A stretch of 64,000 nucleotides of DNA, from the NCBI RefSeq assembly GCF_030268065.1, contig NZ_BSDD01000005.1, positions 126,156-190,155 on the forward strand, read 5' to 3'. The DNA is from Geothrix rubra (GTDB taxonomy: Bacteria > Acidobacteriota > Holophagae > Holophagales > Holophagaceae). The notes below the pieces were generated by a model. That model had not been told where the DNA came from. It saw only the letters and a program-made list of their open reading frames with translations, and made no database searches. The position numbers and the translations under genes are program-made. Of the stretch, positions 16,872 through 26,512 are shown in pieces; the stretch's first letter is position 1, and every line of letters starts with the position of its first letter.

Positions 16872-17630
16872 ATGACCCGGGCCCTCACCAGCTATCTGTC
16901 GCAGGTGGAGGCGGGCCTCCGGGGGGTTTCCCGCCGCCGCCGGGCGATGCTGCTCCGGGAGCTGGAATCCCATCTGATGGACGAAGCCGAGGCCCGCGGA
17001 CTGGAGGGCGAGAACGGCATGGCCGTGCTCCTGGCCGAGAAGGAGCGCCCGGGCGCCCTGGCCCTGGAGCTTTCCAGCGGGGAGGGCCAGGACGCCAACC
17101 ACCGCGGCAGCACGGCCCTGGTGGCAGGGATGATCATCGGGCTCGCCACCGGCGGCCACATGTGGATCGAGGGCTGGCACTGGTTCATCTGCCTGCCCTT
17201 CGCCGCGGCCCAGGGGCTGGCGGTGGGGGCGGGCTTCTTCTGGGCCCGGCGGCGCTGGGCGCGGCTCGGCCCGGTGGCCCGGATGCTGGTGGCCGTGGTC
17301 ATCACCACGCTGCTTTCCATCCCCCTCGGGTTCACCACCATGCACGGCTTCAAGCCCACCCGCCTGTTCTACGGGGCCTACACCGGCTACCTGCTGGAGC
17401 GCCACTCCCAGGAGCGCCCCCTCTGGCAGGCGATGCTCGAGCCGGTCCTCTTCACGGCCTTCATGTTCTTCGTGGAGGTGGTGCTCCTCGGCCGGGTCCG
17501 CTTCCAGTGGTGGAAAGTGTTGTACGAGCTGAGCTTCAACGGCACGCTTCTGCTGAGCGTCCTCGGGGCCCTGCGCCTCAAGCGGCTCCTCTCGGAGCGC
17601 TGGGTGTTCATGCCCCAGGAACAGGGGTAG
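16872..17630 (+). CDS. HAAS-like membrane protein paired with PadR
   Basis: 252 residues. The first 60 form a helical cytosolic domain (YLSQVEAGLRGVSRRRRAM, LLRELESHLMDEAEARG) that looks like the HAAS/DUF1700 domain found next to PadR regulators. About five membrane helices follow (about 78-96, 103-125, 135-155, 190-210, 228-243). Such proteins are thought to be membrane parts of a PadR-controlled sensory unit. No Shine-Dalgarno is evident; the short 7-base gap suggests translational coupling to padR. Family assignment rests on motif likeness and context, so it is moderate. Confidence 0.7.
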   Translation: MTRALTSYLSQVEAGLRGVSRRRRAMLLRELESHLMDEAEARGLEGENGMAVLLAEKERPGALALELSSGEGQDANHRGSTALVAGMIIGLATGGHMWIEGWHWFICLPFAAAQGLAVGAGFFWARRRWARLGPVARMLVAVVITTLLSIPLGFTTMHGFKPTRLFYGAYTGYLLERHSQERPLWQAMLEPVLFTAFMFFVEVVLLGRVRFQWWKVLYELSFNGTLLLSVLGALRLKRLLSERWVFMPQEQG

Positions 17631-17651
17631 GGGCCCCCTGGGCCTTCCCCC

Positions 17652-17680
17652 TTGAGCTGCAGGCCCCCGGACGGTAGACT
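17652..17680 (+). promoter_or_regulatory. sigma-70-type promoter of rpmE-prfA
   Basis: TTGAGC (17652-17657), exactly 17 bases, then TAGACT (17675-17680). Transcription would begin near 17687, leaving a leader of about 68 bases before rpmE. Confidence 0.6.
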
Positions 17681-17754
17681 GGCTGTCTTGCGTGGACAAG
17701 CCGCGTGCGCGCACCCCATTCCCGGGGGCATCCGGTCGGTCCCAGGAGGCCAAG

Positions 17755-17991
17755 ATGAAGGAAAAGATCCACCCCGAGCTGCACGACGTGAAGGTCCACT
17801 GCGCCTGCGGCAACGAATTCATGACGCGCTCCACCAAGAAGGAGCTCCGCGTGGAAGTCTGCGCCGCCTGCCACCCGTTCTTCACGGGCAAGCAGCGGCT
17901 GATGGACACCGAGGGCCGTGTGGAGAAGTTCAACAAGAAGTATGCGAAGAAGGAGGCCGTCCCGGCTGCCGCCGAGACGACCGAAGCCTAG
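17755..17991 (+). CDS. rpmE: 50S ribosomal protein L31 (zinc-binding form)
   Basis: 78 residues from the ATG at 17755, six bases after AGGAGG. Zinc ligands C16, C18, C36 and C39 are all present, so this is the zinc-containing L31 paralogue rather than the zinc-independent one used in zinc starvation. The C-terminal tail after residue about 65 is Ala/Glu-rich and not conserved. It sits directly upstream of prfA, a common arrangement, with an intrinsic terminator between them that may make read-through partial. Confidence 0.95.
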   Translation: MKEKIHPELHDVKVHCACGNEFMTRSTKKELRVEVCAACHPFFTGKQRLMDTEGRVEKFNKKYAKKEAVPAAAETTEA

Positions 17992-18005
17992 CTGCTGCAT
18001 TCCGA

Positions 18006-18041
18006 AGGACGGGCCGAATCCTCGGCCCGTCCTTTTTGTTT
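18006..18041 (+). terminator. intrinsic terminator between rpmE and prfA
   Basis: A perfect 12-base stem (AGGACGGGCCGA / TCGGCCCGTCCT) with a 4-base loop, followed by TTTTGTTT. It lies 25 bases before the prfA ATG, so prfA must depend on read-through or on its own promoter, which I could not find. Confidence 0.8.
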
Positions 18042-18066
18042 GGGCGCAGCGCAAGGGGAGGGACCG

Positions 18067-19140
18067 ATGCTCGACCAGCTTGAAGCCGTGGATGCCCGCT
18101 TCCAGGAAGTGGAGGCGCAGCTCCAGGATCCGGCCGTGGTCTCGGACCCCAAGCGGCTGCGGGAGCTGACCAAGCTCCGGGCGGAGCTGGAGCCGGTCGT
18201 GCAGGCCTTCCAGGCCCAGCGGAGCATCCTGAAGCAGCTGGAGGAGGCCGAGGGCATCCTGGCGGACAAGTCCATGGATGCCGACCTGCGGGACATGGCC
18301 CTGGCCGAGATCCCCGACCTGAAGAAGGCCCTCGCCGAGGGCGAGGCGGAGCTGCGCCGGCTGCTGGTGCCCAAGGATCCCGCCGACGCCAAGAACGTGA
18401 TCCTGGAGGTCCGGGCTGGCACCGGCGGCGAGGAGGCGGCCCTCTTCGCCGCCGAGATCTTCCGCATGTACGTGCGCTTCGCCGAGCGCCGGGGCTTCAA
18501 GGTCACGGTGCTGGACGAGAGCGAGGCGGAGCAGGGGGGCCTGAAGGAAGTGGTGGCCGAGATCCAGGGCGACGGCGCCTATTCGCTGTTCCGTTTCGAA
18601 TCGGGCGTCCACCGGGTCCAGCGGGTTCCCAAGACCGAGACCCAGGGCCGCATCCACACCTCCGCCTGCACCGTGGCCGTCATGCCGGAGGCCGAAGAGG
18701 TGGACATCGACATCCAGCAGAAGGACCTCCGCATCGACACCTTCTGCTCCGGCGGCAAGGGCGGCCAGAGCGTGAACACCACCTACTCCGCCGTGCGCCT
18801 CACCCACCTGCCCACCAACACCGTGGTCAGCTGCCAGGACGAGCGCAGCCAGATCAAGAACATGGCCAAGGCCATGACCGTGCTCCGCAGCCGCCTCCTG
18901 CAGAAGGCCCAGGACGAGGCCGACGCGGCCCACTCGGCCCTGCGCAAGTCCCAGGTGGGCAGCGGCGACCGGAGCGAGAAGATCCGCACCTACAACTTCC
19001 CCCAGGGCCGCGTGACCGACCACCGGGTGGGGGTCACCATCCACCAGATCGACAGCTTCATGTCCGGCCAGATCGAACCCATCCTCGAGCCCCTGCGCTC
19101 CGCCTTCGAAGCGGAGCGGCTGCAGGCGATCGAGGCCTGA
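18067..19140 (+). CDS. prfA: peptide chain release factor 1
   Basis: 357 residues. Recognises UAA and UAG and triggers peptide release. The GGQ catalytic loop (SGGKGGQSVNTTYSA) and the codon-recognition tripeptide of type PxT (here PKT, in RVPKTETQGRIHTSACTVAVMPE) identify RF1 and not RF2. Start ATG at 18067 with GGGAGGG five bases upstream. The last 82 bases, including the stop codon, are duplicated 134 bases downstream. The coding sequence itself is intact. Confidence 0.95.
   Translation: MLDQLEAVDARFQEVEAQLQDPAVVSDPKRLRELTKLRAELEPVVQAFQAQRSILKQLEEAEGILADKSMDADLRDMALAEIPDLKKALAEGEAELRRLLVPKDPADAKNVILEVRAGTGGEEAALFAAEIFRMYVRFAERRGFKVTVLDESEAEQGGLKEVVAEIQGDGAYSLFRFESGVHRVQRVPKTETQGRIHTSACTVAVMPEAEEVDIDIQQKDLRIDTFCSGGKGGQSVNTTYSAVRLTHLPTNTVVSCQDERSQIKNMAKAMTVLRSRLLQKAQDEADAAHSALRKSQVGSGDRSEKIRTYNFPQGRVTDHRVGVTIHQIDSFMSGQIEPILEPLRSAFEAERLQAIEA
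19059..19140 (+). repeat. 82-bp direct repeat, copy 1 (3' end of prfA)
   Basis: The last 82 bases of prfA, from CATGTCCGG to the stop TGA. They recur at 19275-19356 with a single difference (G in copy 1, C in copy 2, within the GCGGAGCG[G/C]CTGC segment). The two copies are in direct orientation. Confidence 0.95.
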
Positions 19141-19274
19141 AGCCCCGCCGCTGGGCGCTCGCCGCGGGGCGACTCGCGCACGCGGCAGCTGGCAGCCCGC
19201 GATCGGGCGGTCCCCCGGACCGCCCTCCCGTTCGCTGGGCCCTGCGGGCGCTGCGCTCACGGAGCGGGTCCCCC
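19141..19274. other. 134-bp GC-rich palindromic segment between the prfA-tail repeats
   Basis: No gene. It contains a perfect 9-base inverted repeat GGGCGGTCC-CCC-GGACCGCCC (19205-19225), CCCCGC/GCGGGG arms near its left end, and CGCTC/GAGCG near its right end. Together with one 82-bp copy it makes up a 216-bp insertion between prfA and its original downstream terminator. It may be a dispersed genomic repeat or a small mobile cassette; one sequence cannot settle this. Confidence 0.6.
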
Positions 19275-19356
19275 CATGTCCGGCCAGATCGAACCCATCC
19301 TCGAGCCCCTGCGCTCCGCCTTCGAAGCGGAGCGCCTGCAGGCGATCGAGGCCTGA
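19275..19356 (+). repeat. 82-bp direct repeat, copy 2 (displaced prfA tail)
   Basis: 81 of 82 bases match the prfA 3' end. The copy keeps an in-frame ATG and the TGA, but 26 codons of RF1 tail without the rest is not a gene. The terminator that presumably served prfA begins six bases after this copy. Confidence 0.95.
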
Positions 19357-19361
19357 ACATG

Positions 19362-19392
19362 CGAAAACGGGAGGCGGAGCCTCCCGTTTTCG
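19362..19392. terminator. bidirectional terminator between prfA and the envelope-protein gene
   Basis: Perfect 14-base stem (CGAAAACGGGAGGC / GCCTCCCGTTTTCG) with a GGA loop. The A run on one side and T run on the other let it work for both converging transcripts: prfA rightward and the 19428-20294 gene leftward. Confidence 0.8.
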
Positions 19393-19427
19393 GTACCGAT
19401 CGGCGGCGGGCCGATCGAGGATGACGG

Positions 19428-20294
19428 CTACTTCTTCAGGGTCACCTGCTCGGGCGAGGTGAGGCTGAAGGTGAGGGGCTGGGCAGCGGGGATCCGGATG
19501 ATGGTGTCGGCGGTGCCGGCGGCCACGGCGGTGCCGGCGGCGGCGCCCAGGGCCGCGCCGCCCAGGGCATGGTCGCCCTGGTTCTTCTTGTCGGAGAGGA
19601 TGCCGATGAGGGCGCCCAGGGCCGCGCCGCCGCCGATGTACTTGGCGTTCCGGGTCCCCTTGGCCTCGGCCACCATCGCATGGGTGTCGGTGTCCACGCC
19701 CACGCCGCCGATCTCCGTCACCTTGATGCTGAGGACGCCCTTGCCGCTGCTCAGCCGGCCGGTGGGCACGCTCTGGGAAACGACCCCGCGGACCCGGGTG
19801 CCGGCGCTCCAGACCAGCTGGTCATTGACGGTCACATCCTTGGCCAGGGTGCCATCCCAGGGGTCGCCGGCCTGGTCCTTGTCGGTGGCCAGGTCGCGGC
19901 CCAGGGCCACCTCGAGCTTCGTGCCCACGGGTACGTCCACCACGATGGCCTTGGGGGTGGCCTTGGCCGCGGGAGCCGTCTCCAGCTGGGCGGCCTCCTG
20001 CTTGGCCATCTGGGCCCGCTTCTTGGCATCGGCCACCTGGCGCTCCAGGGACTTCACCTGGCCCTTGGTGAGTTCCTTGGCGGTCTCGCCGGACTCGGGG
20101 GTGTGCTTGCCGGCCTTGGCGTCCGCCAGCTGCTGTTCCAGCTGGGCCACCTTGGCGTCGGCGGCCTTGGCGGCGGCCTCGGCCTGGAGGGCGGCCTCGC
20201 TCTTGCGGTTGCAGGCGATGCCCGAAGCGAGACCCAGGGTCAGGGCGGCGACGAGCGAAAGCCGGGAGAAGGCGTGGGACGCGGCGGATGGCAT
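19428..20294 (-). CDS. envelope protein with coiled coil and glycine-zipper segment
   Basis: 288 residues; no family that I can name. A signal sequence ends in LASGIAC, which could be a lipobox with Cys28, although Gly at -3 is unusual. Residues about 32-105 form a charged Ala/Glu/Lys coiled coil (EAAAKAADAKVAQLEQQLADAKAG). A beta-rich domain follows (VPVGTKLEVALGRDLATDKD, WSAGTRVRGVVSQS), and then a glycine-zipper stretch (YIGGGAALGALIGILSDKK, ALGGAALGAAAGTAVAAGTA). Similar layouts occur in outer-membrane-associated lipoproteins. It shares a divergent promoter region with hrcA, where ATACTATA-type bases could serve both directions. Confidence 0.7.
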   Translation of the reverse strand: MPSAASHAFSRLSLVAALTLGLASGIACNRKSEAALQAEAAAKAADAKVAQLEQQLADAKAGKHTPESGETAKELTKGQVKSLERQVADAKKRAQMAKQEAAQLETAPAAKATPKAIVVDVPVGTKLEVALGRDLATDKDQAGDPWDGTLAKDVTVNDQLVWSAGTRVRGVVSQSVPTGRLSSGKGVLSIKVTEIGGVGVDTDTHAMVAEAKGTRNAKYIGGGAALGALIGILSDKKNQGDHALGGAALGAAAGTAVAAGTADTIIRIPAAQPLTFSLTSPEQVTLKK

Positions 20295-20325
20295 GGGAAC
20301 CTCCAGGAGATGGGCGGACTTGCCG

Positions 20326-20331
20326 TATAGT
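20326..20331 (+). promoter_or_regulatory. -10 element (TATAGT) of hrcA, possibly bidirectional
   Basis: TATAGT lies 26 bases before the hrcA ATG; its complement reads ACTATA and, with flanking bases, CATACT/TACTAT toward the minus-strand gene. No clear -35 was found for either direction, and no CIRCE repeat is present here. Confidence 0.35.
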
Positions 20332-20357
20332 ATGGCAGCCCGGAGCGGCTTTGATCC

Positions 20358-21407
20358 ATGACGCAGCCCAGCCTCAATCCCCGCGGTGAGTCGGTCCTCA
20401 AGACCCTCATCGAGACCTACCTCCGCGAGGGGGAGCCGGTCGGCTCGCGCCTCCTGGCCAAGCGCTATCCCGAACCCCTGTCCAGCGCCACCATCCGGAA
20501 CGTCCTCTCCGACCTGGAGGAGGAGGCCCTGGTCGCCCAGCCGCACACCTCCGCGGGCCGCGTGCCCACGGAACGCGCCTACCGCTACTACGTGGACCGC
20601 TGGCTGGATCCCACGCCGCCGGATCCGGCCGCGGAGGCCCGCCTGGCCGAGGCCCTGGACGGCCTGGACCTGGATCCGGAGACCTGGGCCCGGCATGCGA
20701 GCCGCACCCTGGCCGAGGTCATGGGCGGGGTTTGCGTGGCCCTGCCCCAGGGGCTCTCCCAGAGCCGGCTCGCGCGCCTGGAATTCGTGCCCGTGGGGCC
20801 GGGACGCCTGGTGGCCGTGTGGGTGGGCAGCCGCGGGGAGGTGGAGCACCGCCTCATGGAGAACCCCTGGGCCTACGGGGAGTCGGTGCTGACGGAACTG
20901 GGCAACTATGCCACGGCGCAATTCGCCGGGCTGACCTTCCCCGAAATGCGGGCCCGCCTGCTGGACACCCTCCAGGCCGCCGCGCGGGAGGGGGAGACGC
21001 TGCGGACCCGGCTCCGCGACCTGGCCGTCCGCTGGCCCCGCGAGGCGGGCCCGACGGAGGCGCCGGTGGTGGTCTCGGGCCTCGGGCGGCTGGGCAGCTT
21101 TCCCGAATTCGACGACGTGGCCCGGTTCCGGGAACTGGTGGCCGCCTTCGAGGAGCACGGGCGGCTGGTGCGCCTCCTGGACGCCTTCGCGGAGCGGGCC
21201 TCGGCGGACATCCAGCTGCTGCTGGGGTCGGAGAACCCCTACCTGGAGGGCATGCCCCTCGCCACGGCCGTCCGGACCCTCCACCTCGGCCCCGCCGGCT
21301 ACGTCACCTTCGCCCTGGTGGGCCCCCTGCGCATGGATTACGGCCGGATCATGGGCGGACTCCGCTGGTGGTCGGGCCAGGTCCTGAAACGCCACTCCCG
21401 GGTGTAG
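20358..21407 (+). CDS. hrcA: heat-inducible transcription repressor HrcA
   Basis: 349 residues. HrcA represses groE/dnaK-type operons by binding CIRCE elements and needs GroEL for activity. The N-terminal winged helix is visible (LIETYLREGEPVGSRLLAKRY, SSATIRNVLSDLEEEALV, HTSAGRVPTERAYRYYVD). The C-terminal GAF-like region includes DIQLLLGSENPY and VGPLRMDYGRIMGGL. It leads the order hrcA-grpE-dnaK-dnaJ. I looked for TTAGCACTC-N9-GAGTGCTAA upstream of hrcA, grpE and dnaK and saw none, so the local operon may not be CIRCE-controlled. Confidence 0.94.
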   Translation: MTQPSLNPRGESVLKTLIETYLREGEPVGSRLLAKRYPEPLSSATIRNVLSDLEEEALVAQPHTSAGRVPTERAYRYYVDRWLDPTPPDPAAEARLAEALDGLDLDPETWARHASRTLAEVMGGVCVALPQGLSQSRLARLEFVPVGPGRLVAVWVGSRGEVEHRLMENPWAYGESVLTELGNYATAQFAGLTFPEMRARLLDTLQAAAREGETLRTRLRDLAVRWPREAGPTEAPVVVSGLGRLGSFPEFDDVARFRELVAAFEEHGRLVRLLDAFAERASADIQLLLGSENPYLEGMPLATAVRTLHLGPAGYVTFALVGPLRMDYGRIMGGLRWWSGQVLKRHSRV

Positions 21408-21431
21408 AACCGCCCGGGCCCGTTTTCTGTC

Positions 21432-21453
21432 TGGCACTTTTGCTGCTTATACT
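21432..21453 (+). promoter_or_regulatory. grpE promoter: TATACT -10, also a sigma-54-like match
   Basis: TATACT (21448-21453) ends six bases before the grpE ATG, implying a leaderless message. The overlapping bases TGGCAC-TTTTG-CTGC (21432-21446) also fit the sigma-54 pattern GG-N10-GC, with one mismatch in the -12 box. Either reading puts the transcript start within a few bases of the ATG. Which sigma factor is used cannot be told. Confidence 0.45.
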
Positions 21454-21459
21454 GCTCCG

Positions 21460-22164
21460 ATGAATCCCGAGACGCCGAACCATCCTGACCCGAAATCCGT
21501 CGCCCCCGGCGAGGTCGAAGACCTTGTGGATCTGAACCTGGACGAAGTGGGGGAGCCCGATCTCCAGGCCCTCGCCGACGCGGCCGCCTCGGAATACAAG
21601 ACCCAGATGGTTCCGGAGATGGACCTGGCCGAGCTCGGGGACGAATCCCCGGACGGGGAGCGTCGGGTCGATCTGGAGTCTGCCCTCACCGAGGCCGAGG
21701 GGCAGCTCGGGGAGATGCTGAAGCGCGAGGCCGAACTCATGGAGCAGCACCGCCGGCTCGCTGCGGACTTCAACAACTTCCGGAACCGGGTCCAGCGGGA
21801 CATCGCCCTGGCCGTGGAGCAGGCCGAGCGCCGCATCCTCCTGGAAATGCTTCCGGTGCTGGACAACTTCGACCGGGGGCTCGGCGCCTCCTACCAGGAT
21901 GTGGAGACCTTCCGCTCCGGCGTGGAGCTCATCCGCCGGCAGTTCCTGGAGGCCCTGCGGCGCCTCAATGTCGAGCCCCTCCCCCTGCAGGTGGGCGATC
22001 CCTTCGATGCCCTGCACGCGGAGGCGCTCACCACCTTCAGCGACCCGGCCCTGGCGGACGGCGCGGTGGCGGCCATCTACGAGCGCGGGTTCAACCTCAA
22101 GGGACAGCTCCTGCGGGCGGCCCGGGTGGTGGTGAATCGCCTTTCCGATGCGGAAAAATCCTAG
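21460..22164 (+). CDS. grpE: GrpE nucleotide exchange factor
   Basis: 234 residues, longer than typical GrpE because of an acidic N-terminal tail of about 70 residues (EDLVDLNLDEVGEPD). The long coiled coil starts near residue 78 (ESALTEAEGQLGEMLKREAELMEQHRRLAADFNNFRNR). The beta domain has the family signature in its last 60 residues (FDALHAEALTTF, IYERGFNLKGQLLRAARVVV). It releases ADP from DnaK. No Shine-Dalgarno precedes the ATG and a -10 box ends six bases upstream, so translation may start on a leaderless mRNA. Next gene dnaK is 86 bases away. Confidence 0.94.
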   Translation: MNPETPNHPDPKSVAPGEVEDLVDLNLDEVGEPDLQALADAAASEYKTQMVPEMDLAELGDESPDGERRVDLESALTEAEGQLGEMLKREAELMEQHRRLAADFNNFRNRVQRDIALAVEQAERRILLEMLPVLDNFDRGLGASYQDVETFRSGVELIRRQFLEALRRLNVEPLPLQVGDPFDALHAEALTTFSDPALADGAVAAIYERGFNLKGQLLRAARVVVNRLSDAEKS

Positions 22165-22250
22165 TCCGGTCTCGATGCGGGCGAGCCCTTGCGCTGGCTG
22201 GCCCAGGGAGATCTAGGTAGCATGAATTCGACAACCCCGGAGTTCAACCC

Positions 22251-24116
<1,866 letters not shown>

Positions 24117-24155
24117 TCCCGCGTCATCGGCTATCCTGGAAGCCAGGATGGGTGC

Positions 24156-25322
24156 ATGAAGCGTGACTACTACGAGGTGCTCGGGGTGGCCCGGGACGCC
24201 GGGACCGACGAGCTGAAGAAGGCCTATCGCAAGCTGGCGATGGAGCTGCATCCCGACCGCAATCCGGGCAACAAGGAAGCGGAGGAGAAGTTCAAGGAGG
24301 CCGCGGAGGCCTACAGCGTCCTCTCCGATCCGGAGAAGCGGAAGGTCTACGACCAGTTCGGCCATGCCGGGCTGGGTGGCGCCGGGGGCGGCGGCGGGCA
24401 GCAGTTCCAGTTCGATCCCAGCCAGTTCGCGGATTTCGAGGACATCCTCGGCAGCTTCTTCGGGGGCGGCCTCTTCGGCGACCTCTTCGGCGGGGGGCGG
24501 CGGCGGTCCACGGGCGAGGAACGGGGATCCGATCTCCAGTACAACCTCCGCATCGGCTTCAAGGACGCCATCTTCGGCCAGGAGGCCATGGAGCTCTCCA
24601 TCCCCCGCCTCGAGGCCTGCGACACCTGCCACGGGTCCGGCTGCGAGGCCGGCAGCCGGCCCGAGACCTGCCCCCAGTGCCGCGGCCAGGGCCAGGTGGC
24701 GGTGCGCCAGGGCTTCTTCCAGATGCTGGCCCCCTGTCCCCGCTGCGAGGGCCGGGGCCGCTTCATCCCGAAGCCCTGCAAGGCCTGCGGCGGCGAAGGA
24801 CGGGTCCACCGGAAGACCAAGGTCGGCTTCCGGATCCCCGCGGGCGTGGACCGCGGCACGCGGCTGCGGCTCCAGGGCCAGGGCGAGGCGGGCCGCTTCG
24901 GCGGGCGGGCCGGGGACCTCTACATCGTGTTCGACGTGGAGCCGGATCCGGCCTACGAGCGGGACGGCTCCGACCTCCACCGCCGGCTGGATGTCTCCTG
25001 GCCTCTCCTGGTGCTGGGCGGGACGCTCCCCGTGGAGACGCCCTACGGCGCCGACAAGGTGAAGGTGGCTCCCGGCACCCCCGCCGACCACGTCGTGAAG
25101 CTCGTGAACGCCGGCGTGCCGCGCCTCCAGGGCGGCGGTCGGGGCGACCTCTACCTCCACCTCCGGGCGGCGGTGCCGAAGACCCTCACGGCCGAACAGC
25201 GGGAGCTGCTCGAGCAGCTCCGGCGCAGCCTGGACGGCGAGGCGGCCGGCGAGTCCGAGGAGGGCTTCCTCTCCAAGGTGTTCGGCGGCTCGGAGAAGAA
25301 CGGGAAGAAGAAGCGGAAGTAG
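24156..25322 (+). CDS. dnaJ: Hsp40 co-chaperone DnaJ
   Basis: 388 residues. The J domain has HPD at 32-34. A Gly/Phe-rich linker (about 75-120) is followed by four zinc-finger repeats of the CxxCxGxG type (CDTCHGSG, CPQCRGQG, CPRCEGRG, CKACGGEG). Two C-terminal beta domains and a Lys-rich tail end the protein. GCTATCCT at 24130-24137 could be a separate -10 for dnaJ; the ATG at 24156 otherwise follows dnaK by 39 bases. Stimulates DnaK ATPase and delivers substrates. Confidence 0.96.
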   Translation: MKRDYYEVLGVARDAGTDELKKAYRKLAMELHPDRNPGNKEAEEKFKEAAEAYSVLSDPEKRKVYDQFGHAGLGGAGGGGGQQFQFDPSQFADFEDILGSFFGGGLFGDLFGGGRRRSTGEERGSDLQYNLRIGFKDAIFGQEAMELSIPRLEACDTCHGSGCEAGSRPETCPQCRGQGQVAVRQGFFQMLAPCPRCEGRGRFIPKPCKACGGEGRVHRKTKVGFRIPAGVDRGTRLRLQGQGEAGRFGGRAGDLYIVFDVEPDPAYERDGSDLHRRLDVSWPLLVLGGTLPVETPYGADKVKVAPGTPADHVVKLVNAGVPRLQGGGRGDLYLHLRAAVPKTLTAEQRELLEQLRRSLDGEAAGESEEGFLSKVFGGSEKNGKKKRK

Positions 25323-25337
25323 GCGGGACCCTTCCCG

Positions 25338-26492
25338 CTACTCCGCCACCACCACCTGCCCCTTCCCGGCGGACTTCGCCTGAAAGAGGGCGCGGTCTGC
25401 CCGCTCGATGAGGTGCTCCGCGCCATCCGCCTGGTCGGGGAAGGCCGCGATCCCGGCGCTGAGGGACACGGGCACCTGCACGCCGTCGAGATCCAGGGGC
25501 GCCTCCTTCAGCACCTGGATCAGGCGCTCCCCCAGCTTGCGGGCGCCCTGGCTGGTGGTGCCGGGCATGAGGATGCAGAATTCGTCGCCGCCGTAGCGGT
25601 AGAGGCGGTCGTGCGCGCGGCAGAGGCGCTGGGCGGTGCGGGCGACGCGCTCCAGCATGTGGCTGCCGGTGGGATGGCCGAAGCGGCTGTTCACGGCCTT
25701 GAGGTTGTCCACGTCCAGGAAGAGGAGGGACAGGGGCTCGCCCTTGGCGGCGGCGGCCCGGACGGCCCGGGGCAGTTCCGCCTCCAGGCAGCGCCGGTTC
25801 TGGGCCACGGTGAGGTCGTCCTTGAAGGAGAGGGCACGGCTCTCCTCTAGGCGCCAGGCGTTGAGGAGCAGGGGCTCCACGTCCGCGATGCTCGCCAGCA
25901 GGGCCTCCGGACGCTCCCGCGGGTCGCGCAGGCGCAGGATGCCCATCTGTTCCGAGGGGCAGAGCAGGGTGGCCTCTCCCCGGCGCACCAAGTCGGCCGC
26001 CTCCTGGCCGGGCAGCGGGGCCTCAGGGTAGCTGCCGTCGCCGGCCTGCTGGTAGAACGTGTCCTCCCGGCGCAGCCAGATGGCCCCCCCGCGCGCGCCG
26101 GAGAGGCGGATGGCGCGGTCCAGCACCAGGCGCAGCAGCTCATCAAGGGTGGCCTGGTGGAGCATGCGCCGGAGCCAGCCGTCCGTGCCCAGGTCCCGCT
26201 GCCGCAGGTGCTCCAGCGCGGCCCGGGCGGCCTCGAGGGGGCGGTCCTGCCGGAGCACCCAGCCGGGGCGGAGGTTCAGCACCGTGCTCACCTCCTCGGG
26301 ATCGCCCTCCTGCACCCACCAGAGCAGTTCCGTCCCCTCCATGGGGATGAGCCGGGGATCCGGGCGCTCCGCCACCAGCACCACGGTCCCCTTGCCGGCC
26401 CCGTCCACCACCCGATGGCCCCAGGCGGCCAGGGCCTTCCGGAGGGCGTCGCCAGCCGGGGAGGGGTGGGGTTCCAGCCAGTGGATGGACAT
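25338..26492 (-). CDS. diguanylate-cyclase-like GGDEF protein
   Basis: 384 residues from the ATG at 26492. The catalytic domain (about 220-384) has an intact YRYGGDEFCIL active site. An RxxD inhibitory site (RAHD) is positioned five residues before the GGDEF, so product feedback by c-di-GMP is expected. The N-terminal half carries a receiver- or GAF-like region (LDRAIRLSGARGGAIWLRRED) without recognisable phosphoacceptor. No membrane helix. It is 20 bases downstream of a large helical protein on the same strand, and the pair faces pilB, hinting at control of pili by c-di-GMP. Confidence 0.88.
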   Translation of the reverse strand: MSIHWLEPHPSPAGDALRKALAAWGHRVVDGAGKGTVVLVAERPDPRLIPMEGTELLWWVQEGDPEEVSTVLNLRPGWVLRQDRPLEAARAALEHLRQRDLGTDGWLRRMLHQATLDELLRLVLDRAIRLSGARGGAIWLRREDTFYQQAGDGSYPEAPLPGQEAADLVRRGEATLLCPSEQMGILRLRDPRERPEALLASIADVEPLLLNAWRLEESRALSFKDDLTVAQNRRCLEAELPRAVRAAAAKGEPLSLLFLDVDNLKAVNSRFGHPTGSHMLERVARTAQRLCRAHDRLYRYGGDEFCILMPGTTSQGARKLGERLIQVLKEAPLDLDGVQVPVSLSAGIAAFPDQADGAEHLIERADRALFQAKSAGKGQVVVAE

Positions 26493-26512
26493 GGTCGGGG
26501 GGATCGGCGGGC

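Noticed and set aside
18601-18670. PKT instead of PAT as an anomalous RF1 codon-recognition motif
   Set aside because: The motif is P-x-T with a variable middle residue in RF1; PKT is within the normal range.
19276-19356. Second prfA-tail copy as a small gene
   Set aside because: It has an in-frame ATG and stop but is only a copy of the RF1 C-terminus with no ribosome binding site.
20300-22250. CIRCE elements near hrcA, grpE or dnaK
   Set aside because: I looked for TTAGCACTC and GAGTGCTAA halves with a nine-base gap and found none.
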